A stretch of DNA of 46,713 bases from positions 1-46,713 of the forward strand of contig DRPN01000054.1 in NCBI GenBank assembly GCA_011374625.1, given 5' to 3'. Of the stretch, positions 7,929 to 16,792 are shown one piece after another. Both the position numbers and the translations under genes were made by a program. The notes beneath the pieces are model-generated. The model was not told the origin of the DNA. It searched no databases and worked only from the letters and a program-made list of their open reading frames with translations. Position 1 is the first letter of the stretch; each line of letters opens with the position of its first letter. The DNA comes from Bacteroidota bacterium (GTDB lineage Bacteria > Bacteroidota > Bacteroidia > Bacteroidales > VadinHA17).

Positions 7929-10193
7929 ATGGCCATGAAAACAAAAGTATCATTTAACTCATTGCTGTATAGCTGTATATTGATCTTCTTTCAGGCACAG
8001 GTAATCCTTGCACAATGGAGTGGAGACCCGCTTGTTAACAATTGTGTTACAGATGCTCCCAAAGATCAGAAAAGCAGTTGCATTGTTTCCGATGGCTTGG
8101 GAAATTTTATTATTGGATGGCGTGATTTGCAGTTTGCTTCAAATGTATTATTAGGAGGTGTTATATATACCCAGAAATTTAATGCTGATGGGATCATTCA
8201 ATGGGCAGAAAATGGAATACGGGTGAATGGTTCGACCGGTGACGCGCATGCCGATAATCCGGCCCTGATAAAATGTGAGGACGGTAAGGTGATTGCGGTA
8301 TGGATAAAGTGGGGTAGTTCGTTTTATGATGCAACCAGGCTTTATGCTCAAAAACTTGGAGAGGATGGCAGTCGTCTGTGGAACACGGATGTACGAGTAT
8401 TTAATCTTTCCGGAGGACAAGGATGGTATAAAATTGTTTCCGATCATGCCGGAGGAATAATCATTGCGAGTATGTATGCTGATGGTACATGGAATACCAC
8501 ACCGAAAGATATTATCGCGCAGCGTGTCAACCCCGACGGTGACGTTTTGTGGAGCGGTTCGGGTATTTCAGTATGTCAGGCTGAAGGTAACCAGATGAAT
8601 CCGTCTCTGGCATGCACTCAGGATGGGTATTCTTTTGTTGCCTGGCAGGACAAACGCTTAGATACCCATGGGGATATCTACCTGCAAAAGATTGATTCGA
8701 CCGGAGCAATAGCCTGGCAGGAGGATGGTATTGCTGTTTGCAACAATACCAACGGACAAGACTATCCTGTTGTGGTGAATGACGGTGCCCATGGGGTGAT
8801 TGTAGCCTGGGTGGAAACCCTGTCCGGGGCGTGTTACGGTATCTATGCTCAGCGAATTGATCAGAACGGGAACTTGTTGTGGGGTGAAGACCATATCAGG
8901 ATCTGCCAGAGCACCATATACAAGGCTCCGGCAATTGTGAGTGATGGCCGGGGAGGTGCTTTTATTGTATGGAATGATGTCAGAGGTTCTGACCCGGATA
9001 TCTATGCTCAAAGAATTGATTCGTCGGGCGTGATCCAATGGAAAGAAAATGGGCTTCCGGTAACAATAGCTTACGGTAGTCAGTCGGATCCTGCTGCCAT
9101 TGCAGATGATAACGGTGGCATCATAGTTGCCTGGTCGGATTTCAGAAACAATGCCAATTTTGGTGATATATATGCCCAACGCCTCGCTGGTACCGGTTAC
9201 GCATTATGGCAAACCAACGGTGTGGTTGTCAGTACTGCAAATGGCCAGCAGCTTTATCCCTCGCTGGCTTCTGACGGTCAGGGAGGAGCTGCGTTCGTTT
9301 GGGATGATATGCGCAATGGGACCACCTACGATATTTTTGTCCAGCATGTAGATAAAAACGGTTATCCCGGGGTAGTCACAGATACGGACGATGACGGGAT
9401 CCCCGACCTGATGGAACAAGGTCCGCAGGGAACAGAAACCGGTTATGACGGAAATGGTGATAATATTCCTGACGCACAACAGGGCAATGTGGCATCCTTT
9501 TATTCATATGACAAACAATATTATGTTACACTGTATGTGCCGGATTCTTTGAAACTGGAAAATGTAAAAGCCATGGACAATCCCGACCCTGATATGCAGG
9601 GTGTTCCTTCGGGAGCCGTTTTCCCTTGTGGTTTCTTTGGATTCACAGTTACCGGATTAAGTGCGGGAGGTAACACCGTGGCTACCCTGATCATCGGTGA
9701 TAATCCGTTATTTGATAAATATTATAAATACGGACCTACTCCCGGCGAGAATGCTCACTGGTATGACTTTTCCTTTGACGGGGAAACAGGGGCCAGGATG
9801 AACGGTGATACGGTAAATCTGTATCTAACAGATGGAGAACGCGGGGATTATGATATTACGGCCAATGGGATCATTGTCGAACCGGGTGGACCACTTCAGA
9901 CAGCCACGTCAGTGTATTCGCATGAAAAAGAAGGTTTTTATCTGGAACAGAACCGGCCCAATCCGGTGATCCGCAGCACTTTGATTGTTTTTGGTATTCC
10001 GGAACCGGCGATGACCCGCCTGGAAGTGTTTGACATTACCGGCAAGCGTGTTGCATCGCTGATCCATGGTCGCAGACCTGCAGGCAGACAATCGGTCTCA
10101 TTTAACAGCCGGGATCTTTCAGAGGGTATCTATATTTTAAAGCTGACAGCCGGCCACAGATCGATGGTGAGAAAGATGGTTATCAACAGATAG
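7929..10193 (+). CDS. Secreted repeat protein with T9SS sorting domain
   Basis: 754 residues. The N-terminal signal peptide ends near residue 30 (…FFQAQVILAQ). From about 35 to 490 there are imperfect repeats of about 50-60 residues with a recurring IYAQ+ID…G…W…G pattern and GG-rich turns, resembling a beta-propeller-like extracellular domain. A calcium-type DTDDDGIPD/DGNGDNIPDAQQG segment follows (about 485-520), then a module resembling the choice-of-anchor U domain (about 525-655, DGERGDYDITANGIIVEPGGP). The end (about 675-754, NRPNPV…GIYILKLTAG…MVRKMVINR) is a type A C-terminal domain directing secretion through the type IX system and surface attachment. An alternative start is M3. Ligand or activity unknown. 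Confidence 0.88.
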   Translation: MAMKTKVSFNSLLYSCILIFFQAQVILAQWSGDPLVNNCVTDAPKDQKSSCIVSDGLGNFIIGWRDLQFASNVLLGGVIYTQKFNADGIIQWAENGIRVNGSTGDAHADNPALIKCEDGKVIAVWIKWGSSFYDATRLYAQKLGEDGSRLWNTDVRVFNLSGGQGWYKIVSDHAGGIIIASMYADGTWNTTPKDIIAQRVNPDGDVLWSGSGISVCQAEGNQMNPSLACTQDGYSFVAWQDKRLDTHGDIYLQKIDSTGAIAWQEDGIAVCNNTNGQDYPVVVNDGAHGVIVAWVETLSGACYGIYAQRIDQNGNLLWGEDHIRICQSTIYKAPAIVSDGRGGAFIVWNDVRGSDPDIYAQRIDSSGVIQWKENGLPVTIAYGSQSDPAAIADDNGGIIVAWSDFRNNANFGDIYAQRLAGTGYALWQTNGVVVSTANGQQLYPSLASDGQGGAAFVWDDMRNGTTYDIFVQHVDKNGYPGVVTDTDDDGIPDLMEQGPQGTETGYDGNGDNIPDAQQGNVASFYSYDKQYYVTLYVPDSLKLENVKAMDNPDPDMQGVPSGAVFPCGFFGFTVTGLSAGGNTVATLIIGDNPLFDKYYKYGPTPGENAHWYDFSFDGETGARMNGDTVNLYLTDGERGDYDITANGIIVEPGGPLQTATSVYSHEKEGFYLEQNRPNPVIRSTLIVFGIPEPAMTRLEVFDITGKRVASLIHGRRPAGRQSVSFNSRDLSEGIYILKLTAGHRSMVRKMVINR

Positions 10194-10203
10194 TGTCCCA
10201 AAT

Positions 10204-10221
10204 ATCCCATATTCATGGGAT
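10204..10221. promoter_or_regulatory. Palindromic operator, copy 2 (ATCCCAT-ATTC-ATGGGAT)
   Basis: Same 7-base half-sites as 7856-7873 with a different four-base centre, in the short gap between the T9SS-protein and OmpA-family genes. The flanks AAAT before and TT after the arms are also shared. The right end is 23 bases before TAATTTAG (10244-10251, -7-like) and 57 bases before the ATG at 10278, nearly identical to copy 1. It also lies just after the upstream stop, so a transcript hairpin is possible, but no T-run follows. Confidence 0.55.
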
Positions 10222-10277
10222 TTCAGATGCGGTGAGATGCTCCTAATTTAGGGAGTGAAATCAAAACCGGTTTATCT

Positions 10278-11486
10278 ATGAAAAAAATATTTATGTTATC
10301 GTTCGTGATCCTGCTGGGGACAGGCTTCTCCCTGCAGGCCCAGAAGATCCGTATCCCGATCAAGAAGAAAGCCACCGAGAAGACCAATGAAGAGATCGAT
10401 AAGTCGATCGACGAGGGGCTGAACAAGCTTTTCGGAAAAAAGAAAAAGAAAAACAAAAGCGGGAAGTCCCCTGCTGGTACACAATCTCACGAAGGCGGTA
10501 AAAATATAGATGCTGGCACTGCAGAGAGTAAAAAGGCTACGGCAAAAGCCTGGACGAAATATGATTTTGTGCCGGGGGATGTGATCATTTTCCAAGACAA
10601 TCAGGAGAATGAACAGAATGGCGAATTCCCCTCTAAATGGGATCTTAAAGAAGGGAATGTTGAGATCGCCCGGTTAGGGGATGATTTCGTGATCAACTTT
10701 GCTACAACAAAAGGATGTCGGATTGTACCGCTGATGAAAGAAACCGGTGATTATCTTCCTGATAAATTTACCGTTGAGTTTGATGTCTATTTTAGTGAAT
10801 TCTGCACACGTTATACTGTGTATTTCTACGATGTAGTAAATCAAAAAGAACTTCCGGAAAATCATTTTATTTCTATTTCACCCAATGAGGTGCATGTAGA
10901 AGGTTTTGGCAGTACCGACTGGGGGGATAGCGATTACCCATTCTGGAAACATATCTCCATCTCTTTCAATACAAGGGCATTAAAGGTGTATTACGGGGAG
11001 AAAAGGGGGGCCAATATCCCCAATCTGAGAGTAAATCCGACGGGTATAACTGTTTTTAGCAGGCAATGCCACCAGGGGTATCAGGCCATGATAAAGAATA
11101 TCAGGATCGCAAAGGGGAGCAAAAACCTGTATGACAGAGTGGTTACCGATGGTAAATTCATTACTACCGGGATACGTTTTGACTCGGGGAAATCAACCAT
11201 CCGGCCGGAATCGGCCGGCACGTTGAAACAGATCTTCAACATGATGCAAGAGCATCCTGATTTAAAATTCAGTATCGAAGGGCATACCGATAATGTGGGG
11301 GATGCGGATTTCAATCAGAAACTTTCTGAAGAGCGGGCCGCCGCTGTGAAGGCCCGCCTGGTGGAGATGGGGATCTCCGGTGACCGTTTGGTGACCAAGG
11401 GATGGGGTGAGACCAAGCCCGTCGATACCAATAACACCCCCGAGGGCCGGGCCAACAACCGAAGGGTGGAATTTGTAAAAATGTAA
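10278..11486 (+). CDS. OmpA-family outer-membrane protein
   Basis: 402 residues. Signal peptide 1-21 (MKKIFMLSF…GFSLQAQ). A Lys-rich low-complexity stretch follows (about 25-70, KKKATEKTNEEID…KKKKKNKSGK), then a beta-rich middle domain (about 95-275), perhaps a concanavalin-like or novel sandwich. The OmpA-like peptidoglycan-binding domain is at about 300-402 with GHTDNVGDADFNQKLSEERA and NRRVEFVKM, including the D and R used to hold diaminopimelate. There is no N-terminal OmpA beta barrel, so it probably tethers the envelope or is periplasmic. It shares the upstream palindrome with the preceding gene. Confidence 0.88.
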   Translation: MKKIFMLSFVILLGTGFSLQAQKIRIPIKKKATEKTNEEIDKSIDEGLNKLFGKKKKKNKSGKSPAGTQSHEGGKNIDAGTAESKKATAKAWTKYDFVPGDVIIFQDNQENEQNGEFPSKWDLKEGNVEIARLGDDFVINFATTKGCRIVPLMKETGDYLPDKFTVEFDVYFSEFCTRYTVYFYDVVNQKELPENHFISISPNEVHVEGFGSTDWGDSDYPFWKHISISFNTRALKVYYGEKRGANIPNLRVNPTGITVFSRQCHQGYQAMIKNIRIAKGSKNLYDRVVTDGKFITTGIRFDSGKSTIRPESAGTLKQIFNMMQEHPDLKFSIEGHTDNVGDADFNQKLSEERAAAVKARLVEMGISGDRLVTKGWGETKPVDTNNTPEGRANNRRVEFVKM

Positions 11487-11522
11487 TTAATCATTCATTC
11501 CTGAATAAAAATTGCTGACACC

Positions 11523-11951
11523 ATGAAAAAATTGTTTAGTTATTCCTCGTTACTTCTTGGGGCTTTGGTAGTCATCATTATTATTAATCCGGGATGTAAG
11601 AAAGAGAAGAGTGTATCCAACAAAGCTTTGCTGACCGCTCACCCCTGGAATTATGTTAAAGCTGAAACCACTTCAACGGATTCAACCATTATCAACGGAG
11701 TTGCTTTGGCAAATGCCCTGATGACGGGTGCTGTGATGACCTTCAAAGATGATGGTACCTATACGCTTACCGCTATGAACCAAACTCAAAAGGGGACATG
11801 GAAATTATCAACGGATGAAAAGATCATCACCATCGATAACGGAGACCCGGAAACCATTGTGACACTTACTGACACTGAGTTTGTCCTTAAAGAAGATATG
11901 ACTGATAGTCACGGAAATCCTTATTCAACATCAATTTTCTGGCGAAAATAA
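11523..11951 (+). CDS. Small lipocalin-like lipoprotein
   Basis: 142 residues. A hydrophobic N-terminus ends in a lipobox-like INPGC (C near 25) followed by KKEK, so it is probably a lipoprotein. The mature part starts with LLTAHPWNYVKAE and contains FKDDGTYTLT, GTWKLSTDEKIITI and LTDTEFVLKE, the pattern of Bacteroidota lipocalin-like domains (short calycin barrels). It starts 36 bases after the OmpA-family gene and may be co-transcribed with it. Ligand unknown. Confidence 0.75.
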   Translation: MKKLFSYSSLLLGALVVIIIINPGCKKEKSVSNKALLTAHPWNYVKAETTSTDSTIINGVALANALMTGAVMTFKDDGTYTLTAMNQTQKGTWKLSTDEKIITIDNGDPETIVTLTDTEFVLKEDMTDSHGNPYSTSIFWRK

Positions 11952-12369
11952 AAATAGCCAAACCGGAATTCCGGAAGAAGTTTACAGACTTTACTCAACA
12001 AAGGAAAACTATGATACTGTACAGTGAGGTTGAGGATGTTGTTGCTAATTATACTGTTAATGATTTTGAACTAACTCAGAATAACTATTTAACTCAAGTT
12101 GCTGTTAAATTAATGTTCTTGAAATCACATAGCCAAAAATGAATAACACCACTTTCAAAAGGAATCCACACTCTTTGACAGCATGGATTTTCTTTGGTAA
12201 GAAATTGGAATAATTATATCCATTTTGCAGTTAACATCTTACCCTAAGTTATTAATTTTTTATTTTTAGTCTTTGTTTTATAAGTTTTTATCTAGCAACT
12301 TGAGTAATAGTATATTTTTTATATTTTGTTTAGATTTTTGATACGCACTGTAAATCTTCAGCAAATATT
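11952..12369. other. AT-rich gap without a supported gene
   Basis: 418 bases, clearly more AT-rich than the genes on either side. One short frame (12011-12142, 43 codons) is open, and its frame extends upstream without stops to about 11951, but no family is recognised. Near 12160-12200 there is a loose inverted pair AATCCA/TGGATT. No tRNA, terminator or insertion-sequence end was seen. It borders the glmS remnant, so it may be part of the same rearranged zone. Confidence 0.4.
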
Positions 12370-12645
12370 ATGTGTGGAATTATCGGGTACATTGGTACAA
12401 AAGAGGCTTATCCCATTCTCATCAACGGGCTCAAACGACTTGAACACAGAGGATACGATTCGGCCGGCATCGCCATCGCCGGGGATAAGGTCAGAGTATA
12501 TAAACAAAAAGGGAAGGTCAATGAACTGGAAAACTTTGTCGGTTCCAAACCTAAATCCGGACATCTGGGAATAGGTCATACAAGATGGGCAACGCACGGG
12601 GAACCGGAAGATAAAAATGCACATCCCCAACATTTTATAACATAG
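12370..12645 (+). pseudogene. glmS: Truncated glmS: glutamine amidotransferase domain fragment
   Basis: The first about 88 codons match the start of glucosamine-6-phosphate synthase: MCGIIGYIG with catalytic C2, [15 protein letters not shown] and [11 protein letters not shown]. The normal enzyme is about 600 residues with two SIS isomerase domains; here homology stops after AHPQ and four unrelated residues precede a stop. Without the isomerase half it cannot make glucosamine-6-phosphate, so an intact copy is expected elsewhere. The downstream sequence from about 12636 belongs to a DUF4954-like gene in another frame, so the break is a junction between two gene fragments. Confidence 0.88.
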
Positions 12646-13067
12646 AAAACGGCAAGATAAAGAATATGCAAAAGATCAGGGATGTTTTCCGGGATTTCCA
12701 TGCCCATTATTACACCTGGACCCGGAACTGGGCGGCTGATATCCTCGAAAAGGAAACCGGGAAGAAAATCAGTAACTGGACCGTAGAGGATGTCTGTGAT
12801 GTGGTAAATAAAAGGAAAGAAAGTGTAACGGAACTGGATAAGATGCTATATGAAGATGCCGAAAAAGAGTTCACCCTGATTTCCCAGACCGGCATTGACG
12901 GAGACAAGAATACCAGAACCCTGGATTTTGAGCAGGTCAGAGGGAAGTTTGAAGAAAATCCTCAGGTAAAGTCAATACAGGAACATCTGAAAAAGAAAAA
13001 TGCCCTCGGAGACAGAATTATCGGCAAGCTTATGAAACTAAGCACCTTTGCCGGCAAGCCGGCTTAA
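12636..13067 (+). pseudogene. 3' fragment of a DUF4954-family gene
   Basis: An internal ATG gives 133 residues from 12666, but the same frame is open upstream and family-like sequence begins earlier ([10 protein letters not shown] at about 12636), directly at the glmS break. The segment (FHAHYYTWTRNWA, LDKMLYEDAEKEFTL, DFEQVRGKFEENPQV, ALGDRIIGKLMKLS) resembles the C-terminal part of DUF4954 proteins, which are about 650 residues with an N-terminal left-handed-helix domain. The N-terminal about 500 residues are missing. The stop overlaps that of the converging gene at 13064. The family match is from memory of its C-terminal pattern; a search would settle it. Confidence 0.65.
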
Positions 13068-14248
13068 ATGATCCCCGACTCTTTCCCGATCTTTTTAAAT
13101 ATATCCAGCACATAGTTCAGTTCTTCTTCTGTATGGGTAGCCATGTAACTGGTGCGTATGATCGCCTGACCCGGAGACACTGCCGGGCTGATGGCCGGGT
13201 TGGCAAAAATACCGGCATCAAAGAGCATTTTCCAGAAAGTAAAACACGCTTCATCCGTTCCGATGACAATCGGGATGATCGGGGTGTTGCTTTCACCGGT
13301 ATTAAAACCGAGACTTTCAAAGCCTTCTTTCATCATGCGGGTATTTTTCCAAAGTCTTTCCACACGCTCCGGTTCCGATTCAATAATGTCCAGACTGGCA
13401 ATGACGGCAGCTACAGCCGACGGAGGCATGCTGGCGCTGAAAATCAACGAGCGGGCATGATGTTTGATGTAATCAACCACGATAGACTCTCCGGCAATAA
13501 AACCTCCCAGCGAGGCCAGCGATTTGCTGAAAGTCCCCATCACCAGGTCAATATGATCAGTCATATTCCAGTACTCCCCACTCCCCTTGCCGTGTTTTCC
13601 CAGCACACCCAGTGCATGAGCATCATCAACATAAAGACGGGCCCCGTATTTCTCCGCCAGTTTCACAATATCCGGTATTCGGGCGATGGTTCCTTCCATA
13701 CTGAAAACCCCGTCGGTGACAATCACCTTGCCGGCATTTTCTTTTTCATAAAGTTTCAACACCCGTTCCAGATCATCAAAATCATTGTGTTTATATTTTA
13801 CAACCTTCCCGAACGAAAGCCGGTAGCCATCCACTATGGAGGCATGATTTTCACGATCCACAAAAACAATATCATCCTTACCCACCAGTGCCGAAATAGC
13901 CCCCTGGTTGGTCTGGAACCCCGTACTAAAACATAGCGCTGCTTCTTTCCCTACAAATTTGGCCAACCGGTCTTCCAGTTCCAGATGAATATCCAGCGTA
14001 CCATTTAAAAAACGTGAACCGGTACAGCCAGTGCCATATTTTTTAGTTGCTTTCACAGAAGCTTCAATCACTTTCGGATGTCCGGTCAAACCCATGTAAT
14101 TATTGGAACCGATCATAATCATCTTCCGACCATTTACCAAAACCTTGGTACCGGGTCCTGATTCAATGGGAAGGAAATAGGGATACCATCCCTCTGCAAC
14201 AGCCTGTCTGGCCCTGGTAAAATTATAACACTTAGTAAAAATATCCAT
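13064..14248 (-). CDS. spt: Serine palmitoyltransferase-like alpha-oxoamine synthase
   Basis: 394-residue PLP enzyme of the alpha-oxoamine synthase family (SPT/KBL/BioF). The PLP lysine is K242 in GTFSKSLASLGGF, with VDDAHALGVLG (207-217) and the NHASIVDG segment (134-141) for cofactor binding. The N-terminus MDIFTKCYNFTRARQAVAEGWYPY and the ISPAVSPGQAIIRTSYMATH region follow Bacteroidota serine palmitoyltransferases, which condense serine and an acyl-CoA in the first step of sphingolipid synthesis, more closely than threonine-pathway KBL. No partner genes adjoin. A close-to-consensus promoter lies at 14317-14346. Confidence 0.85.
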   Translation of the reverse strand: MDIFTKCYNFTRARQAVAEGWYPYFLPIESGPGTKVLVNGRKMIMIGSNNYMGLTGHPKVIEASVKATKKYGTGCTGSRFLNGTLDIHLELEDRLAKFVGKEAALCFSTGFQTNQGAISALVGKDDIVFVDRENHASIVDGYRLSFGKVVKYKHNDFDDLERVLKLYEKENAGKVIVTDGVFSMEGTIARIPDIVKLAEKYGARLYVDDAHALGVLGKHGKGSGEYWNMTDHIDLVMGTFSKSLASLGGFIAGESIVVDYIKHHARSLIFSASMPPSAVAAVIASLDIIESEPERVERLWKNTRMMKEGFESLGFNTGESNTPIIPIVIGTDEACFTFWKMLFDAGIFANPAISPAVSPGQAIIRTSYMATHTEEELNYVLDIFKKIGKESGII

Positions 14249-14316
14249 TTTGCTTATTTACTTAAAATTATGTCTGTCAGGAAAATACCTGTTCAATTAA
14301 AGATTCGGATGTTCAG

Positions 14317-14346
14317 CAAAGATATAAACAGATTATCACAAACAAA
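14317..14346 (-). promoter_or_regulatory. Bacteroidota-type promoter of the spt gene
   Basis: Read on the minus strand: TTTG (14346-14343), 18 bases, TATCTTTG (14324-14317). This matches the Bacteroidota -33 TTTG / -7 TAnnTTTG pattern without mismatch in the fixed positions. TTTG is repeated three times in tandem here, so the -33 element could shift by four bases. The predicted leader to the ATG at 14248 is about 60 bases. Confidence 0.65.
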
Positions 14347-14441
14347 CAAAAACCACATTTTTTTATGAATCTGGTTATTGCAGGTTGTTTTTTAAAATTC
14401 TTTTTGATAAGATTGTATACGAAAATTCTAAAGAAAAGATC

Positions 14442-15479
14442 ATGACGGACTCCCAGTGGAAAAAACTGAATCAGATCGTTGCCGGAAATGAAGAACGCAC
14501 AGACACCGTCGGTTTCATTATTGACAGCCCCTGGCTTCCGGGATGGAACAATCTGACAAAGCTCCAATACTACACCTCGGACCCTCTGTGGTTTCATGCC
14601 AATAAAAAGGCTATCGAATCTTTTCCCGGCGTTTTTTTCATTCCGGGTTTCTGGTCGGAATACGGGATGTGCACCGAGCCCTCGGCCTTTGGATCCAAAC
14701 TTTCATGGCACGAAGATTCGCTTCCCTGGGCCGGGAAAGTGATTCGCGATATTGCTGATATCCCCGCGTTGGAAATCCCGGATCCGGAAAAAGACGGGTT
14801 GCTCCCTTTCATGATCCAGCGCCTGAAAAACACTGAAAAAGAAATCCGTGATATGGGCCACCGTATCCGTTTTGCCATTGCCCGGGGCCCGCTGAATATT
14901 GCTTCCTATCTGCGGGGTACTACCGAACTGATGACAGACCTCATGATGTATCCGGAGGAAACCCGTACATTCCTGGATAAGATTACCGAATTTATCACTC
15001 GCTGGCTGCAATACCAGAAAAATCAGTTCCCCTCCATCGAAGGCATCATGATCCTGGATGACCTGATCGGTTTTGTGGGAGAAGAAGAGTTTACCTCCTT
15101 TGCTCTGCCATGTATGAAAAAGATATTCCATGCCTTCGAAGCAAGTATACGATTGCTTCACAATGATGCCCAGGGACTTATCACAGCCGCCTATCTGAAA
15201 GAGATGGATGTAAACCTATTCAATTTCAGTCATGAGCACAGCCTCAATGAAATCCGCAAACTGGCAGGACCCGGAGTGATCCTTATGGGCAATCTCCCGC
15301 CCCGGGATGTGCTGGCCGCCGGCACCCCTGAAACGATCCGAAAAGAAACAAAGAAAATGATCCTGGAAACACAAGATCATTCCGGAATCATCTGGTCATG
15401 CGGCGGAGGGATACCCCCGGATGTTTCTACCCGGAACCTTACTGCTTTCATCGAAACCATCCATAACACGCTATCATAA
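14442..15479 (+). CDS. URO-D family protein (uroporphyrinogen decarboxylase/methyltransferase fold)
   Basis: 345 residues from ATG 14442; a longer frame starts at 14385 but its first 19 residues are atypical and the shorter start fits the family. It resembles MtaA/MtbA and uroporphyrinogen-decarboxylase-like proteins (TIM barrel) that act on methyl or corrinoid substrates rather than haem: GPLNIASYLRGTTELMTDLMMYPE, MILDDLIGFVGEEEF, LLHNDAQG and GVILMGNLPPRDVLAAGTPE. No signal peptide. It leads a plus-strand group, with the next gene five bases away, of secreted sugar-type proteins (15485-20434). URO-D-like genes often sit in such sugar and aldoxime clusters; the exact reaction is unknown. Confidence 0.8.
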   Translation: MTDSQWKKLNQIVAGNEERTDTVGFIIDSPWLPGWNNLTKLQYYTSDPLWFHANKKAIESFPGVFFIPGFWSEYGMCTEPSAFGSKLSWHEDSLPWAGKVIRDIADIPALEIPDPEKDGLLPFMIQRLKNTEKEIRDMGHRIRFAIARGPLNIASYLRGTTELMTDLMMYPEETRTFLDKITEFITRWLQYQKNQFPSIEGIMILDDLIGFVGEEEFTSFALPCMKKIFHAFEASIRLLHNDAQGLITAAYLKEMDVNLFNFSHEHSLNEIRKLAGPGVILMGNLPPRDVLAAGTPETIRKETKKMILETQDHSGIIWSCGGGIPPDVSTRNLTAFIETIHNTLS

Positions 15480-15484
15480 TTCCC

Positions 15485-16741
15485 ATGAAAAGAAAAAATT
15501 GTGGACTGGCTGTTTTTTTCTTTTTCTTTCCTGCTCTGCTGTTGGCCCAGAACCTTTATCAGGTGACGGTGGCTGCCGGAGATTATGACCGTGAGGATTG
15601 TCCGGTTTTCATCCCTGTTAGCCTTCCCGACAACGGAACCGTATCTGCGTACTGGCATCTGTATGAAAAAACACACAAAGGATTCATTCCTGTTCTTTGT
15701 CAGCAGGATCATTCTCCTGCCTCCGGAATATGGTTCATCCTGTCCGGGACTACTCCCCGGCATACCCGGCGCACCTTTCTGCTGAAACGGGAAACTGCAA
15801 AAACGGCAGACACTGCAATTATGAAAATCCAAAAAACTTTTTCATCCTATGTGCTGGAAAGGGGATCGCAAAAGATCCTGAATTACCGTTTCCGTATCAT
15901 GGCTCCCCCCGACGGAGCAGATCCGCTCTGTCAGAAATCAGGATATATACATCCGTTGTGGTCTCCCTCAGGTGAAGTGCTCACACGCATTCAACCCCCT
16001 GACCACCCGCATCATTACGGTATCTGGGGTCCCTGGACCAAAACCCATATAAACGGACGTGAAGTGGATTTCTGGAATCTCGGAAAAGGGCAGGGAACCG
16101 TAAGATATGCCGGATTGCTTTCCCTGGAAGAAGGCCCGGTATTTTGTGCCCTGAGAGTGCATCAAAAACATATCGATTTCGGAACCAATGGTCCCGACCG
16201 GATAGCCATAAACGAAATCCTGGAAATGCGGGCCTGGAATGTAGGCCCACAGGCCTGGCTGGTGGACTATACATCCACCCAGAACTGTCCCCTTCCATCG
16301 GGCATTCTGCTGGAGGCCTATCGCTATGGCGGAGGACTTGGCTTCCGGGCTACCGGACACTGGAACAATAAAAACTCATCCGTACTTACCTCTGAAGGAA
16401 AAACCCGCCAGGATGCCGATGGCAGCAAAGCCCGGTGGTGCCGGATTACAGGAACAATGCCTTCAGGGGAAAACGGTATCCTGTTCATGGATCATCCTGA
16501 AAACAGAGATTTTCCAGAACCTATGCGGGTATGGCCTGGCAATGCCAACAACGGCCGCGGAGATCTTTTTTTCGAGTTTTGCCCCATCCGGCATAAAAGC
16601 TGGACAATTAAAAAAGGAAAAGAATATACCCTTAAATACAGAATGTTTATCTTTCACGGTAAAATAAGTCGTGAAGAAGCCGAGAGATTATGGAATGACT
16701 TTGCCCATCCCCCGGTCGTAGAAACAGAAAAGATCAAATAA
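15485..16741 (+). CDS. Secreted DUF6807/PmoA-family protein
   Basis: 418 residues with a signal peptide (MKRKNCGLAVFFFF…LLLAQ, 1-22). The core contains DHPHHYGIWGPWTKTHINGREVDFWNLG (about 174-201), typical of the PmoA/DUF6807 family that occurs in sugar-degradation loci of Bacteroidota and Planctomycetota. The fold is thought to be a beta sandwich; the biochemical role is not established. It begins five bases after the URO-D gene stop and is followed by ThuA and Gfo/Idh/MocA genes on the same strand, so it probably works in the periplasm on the same substrate. Confidence 0.8.
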   Translation: MKRKNCGLAVFFFFFPALLLAQNLYQVTVAAGDYDREDCPVFIPVSLPDNGTVSAYWHLYEKTHKGFIPVLCQQDHSPASGIWFILSGTTPRHTRRTFLLKRETAKTADTAIMKIQKTFSSYVLERGSQKILNYRFRIMAPPDGADPLCQKSGYIHPLWSPSGEVLTRIQPPDHPHHYGIWGPWTKTHINGREVDFWNLGKGQGTVRYAGLLSLEEGPVFCALRVHQKHIDFGTNGPDRIAINEILEMRAWNVGPQAWLVDYTSTQNCPLPSGILLEAYRYGGGLGFRATGHWNNKNSSVLTSEGKTRQDADGSKARWCRITGTMPSGENGILFMDHPENRDFPEPMRVWPGNANNGRGDLFFEFCPIRHKSWTIKKGKEYTLKYRMFIFHGKISREEAERLWNDFAHPPVVETEKIK

Positions 16742-16792
16742 TAACCATATATCCTAATTAAACGATAACATGAACATAAAAATCTTAAACGT

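Noticed and set aside
12011-12142. 43-codon frame in the AT-rich gap before the glmS remnant
   Set aside because: No ribosome site, no recognised family and AT-driven composition; not enough to call a gene, though its frame stays open upstream to about 11951.
13133-13936. 267-codon open frame on the plus strand
   Set aside because: Antisense to the serine palmitoyltransferase-like gene, which has an intact PLP lysine and full length.
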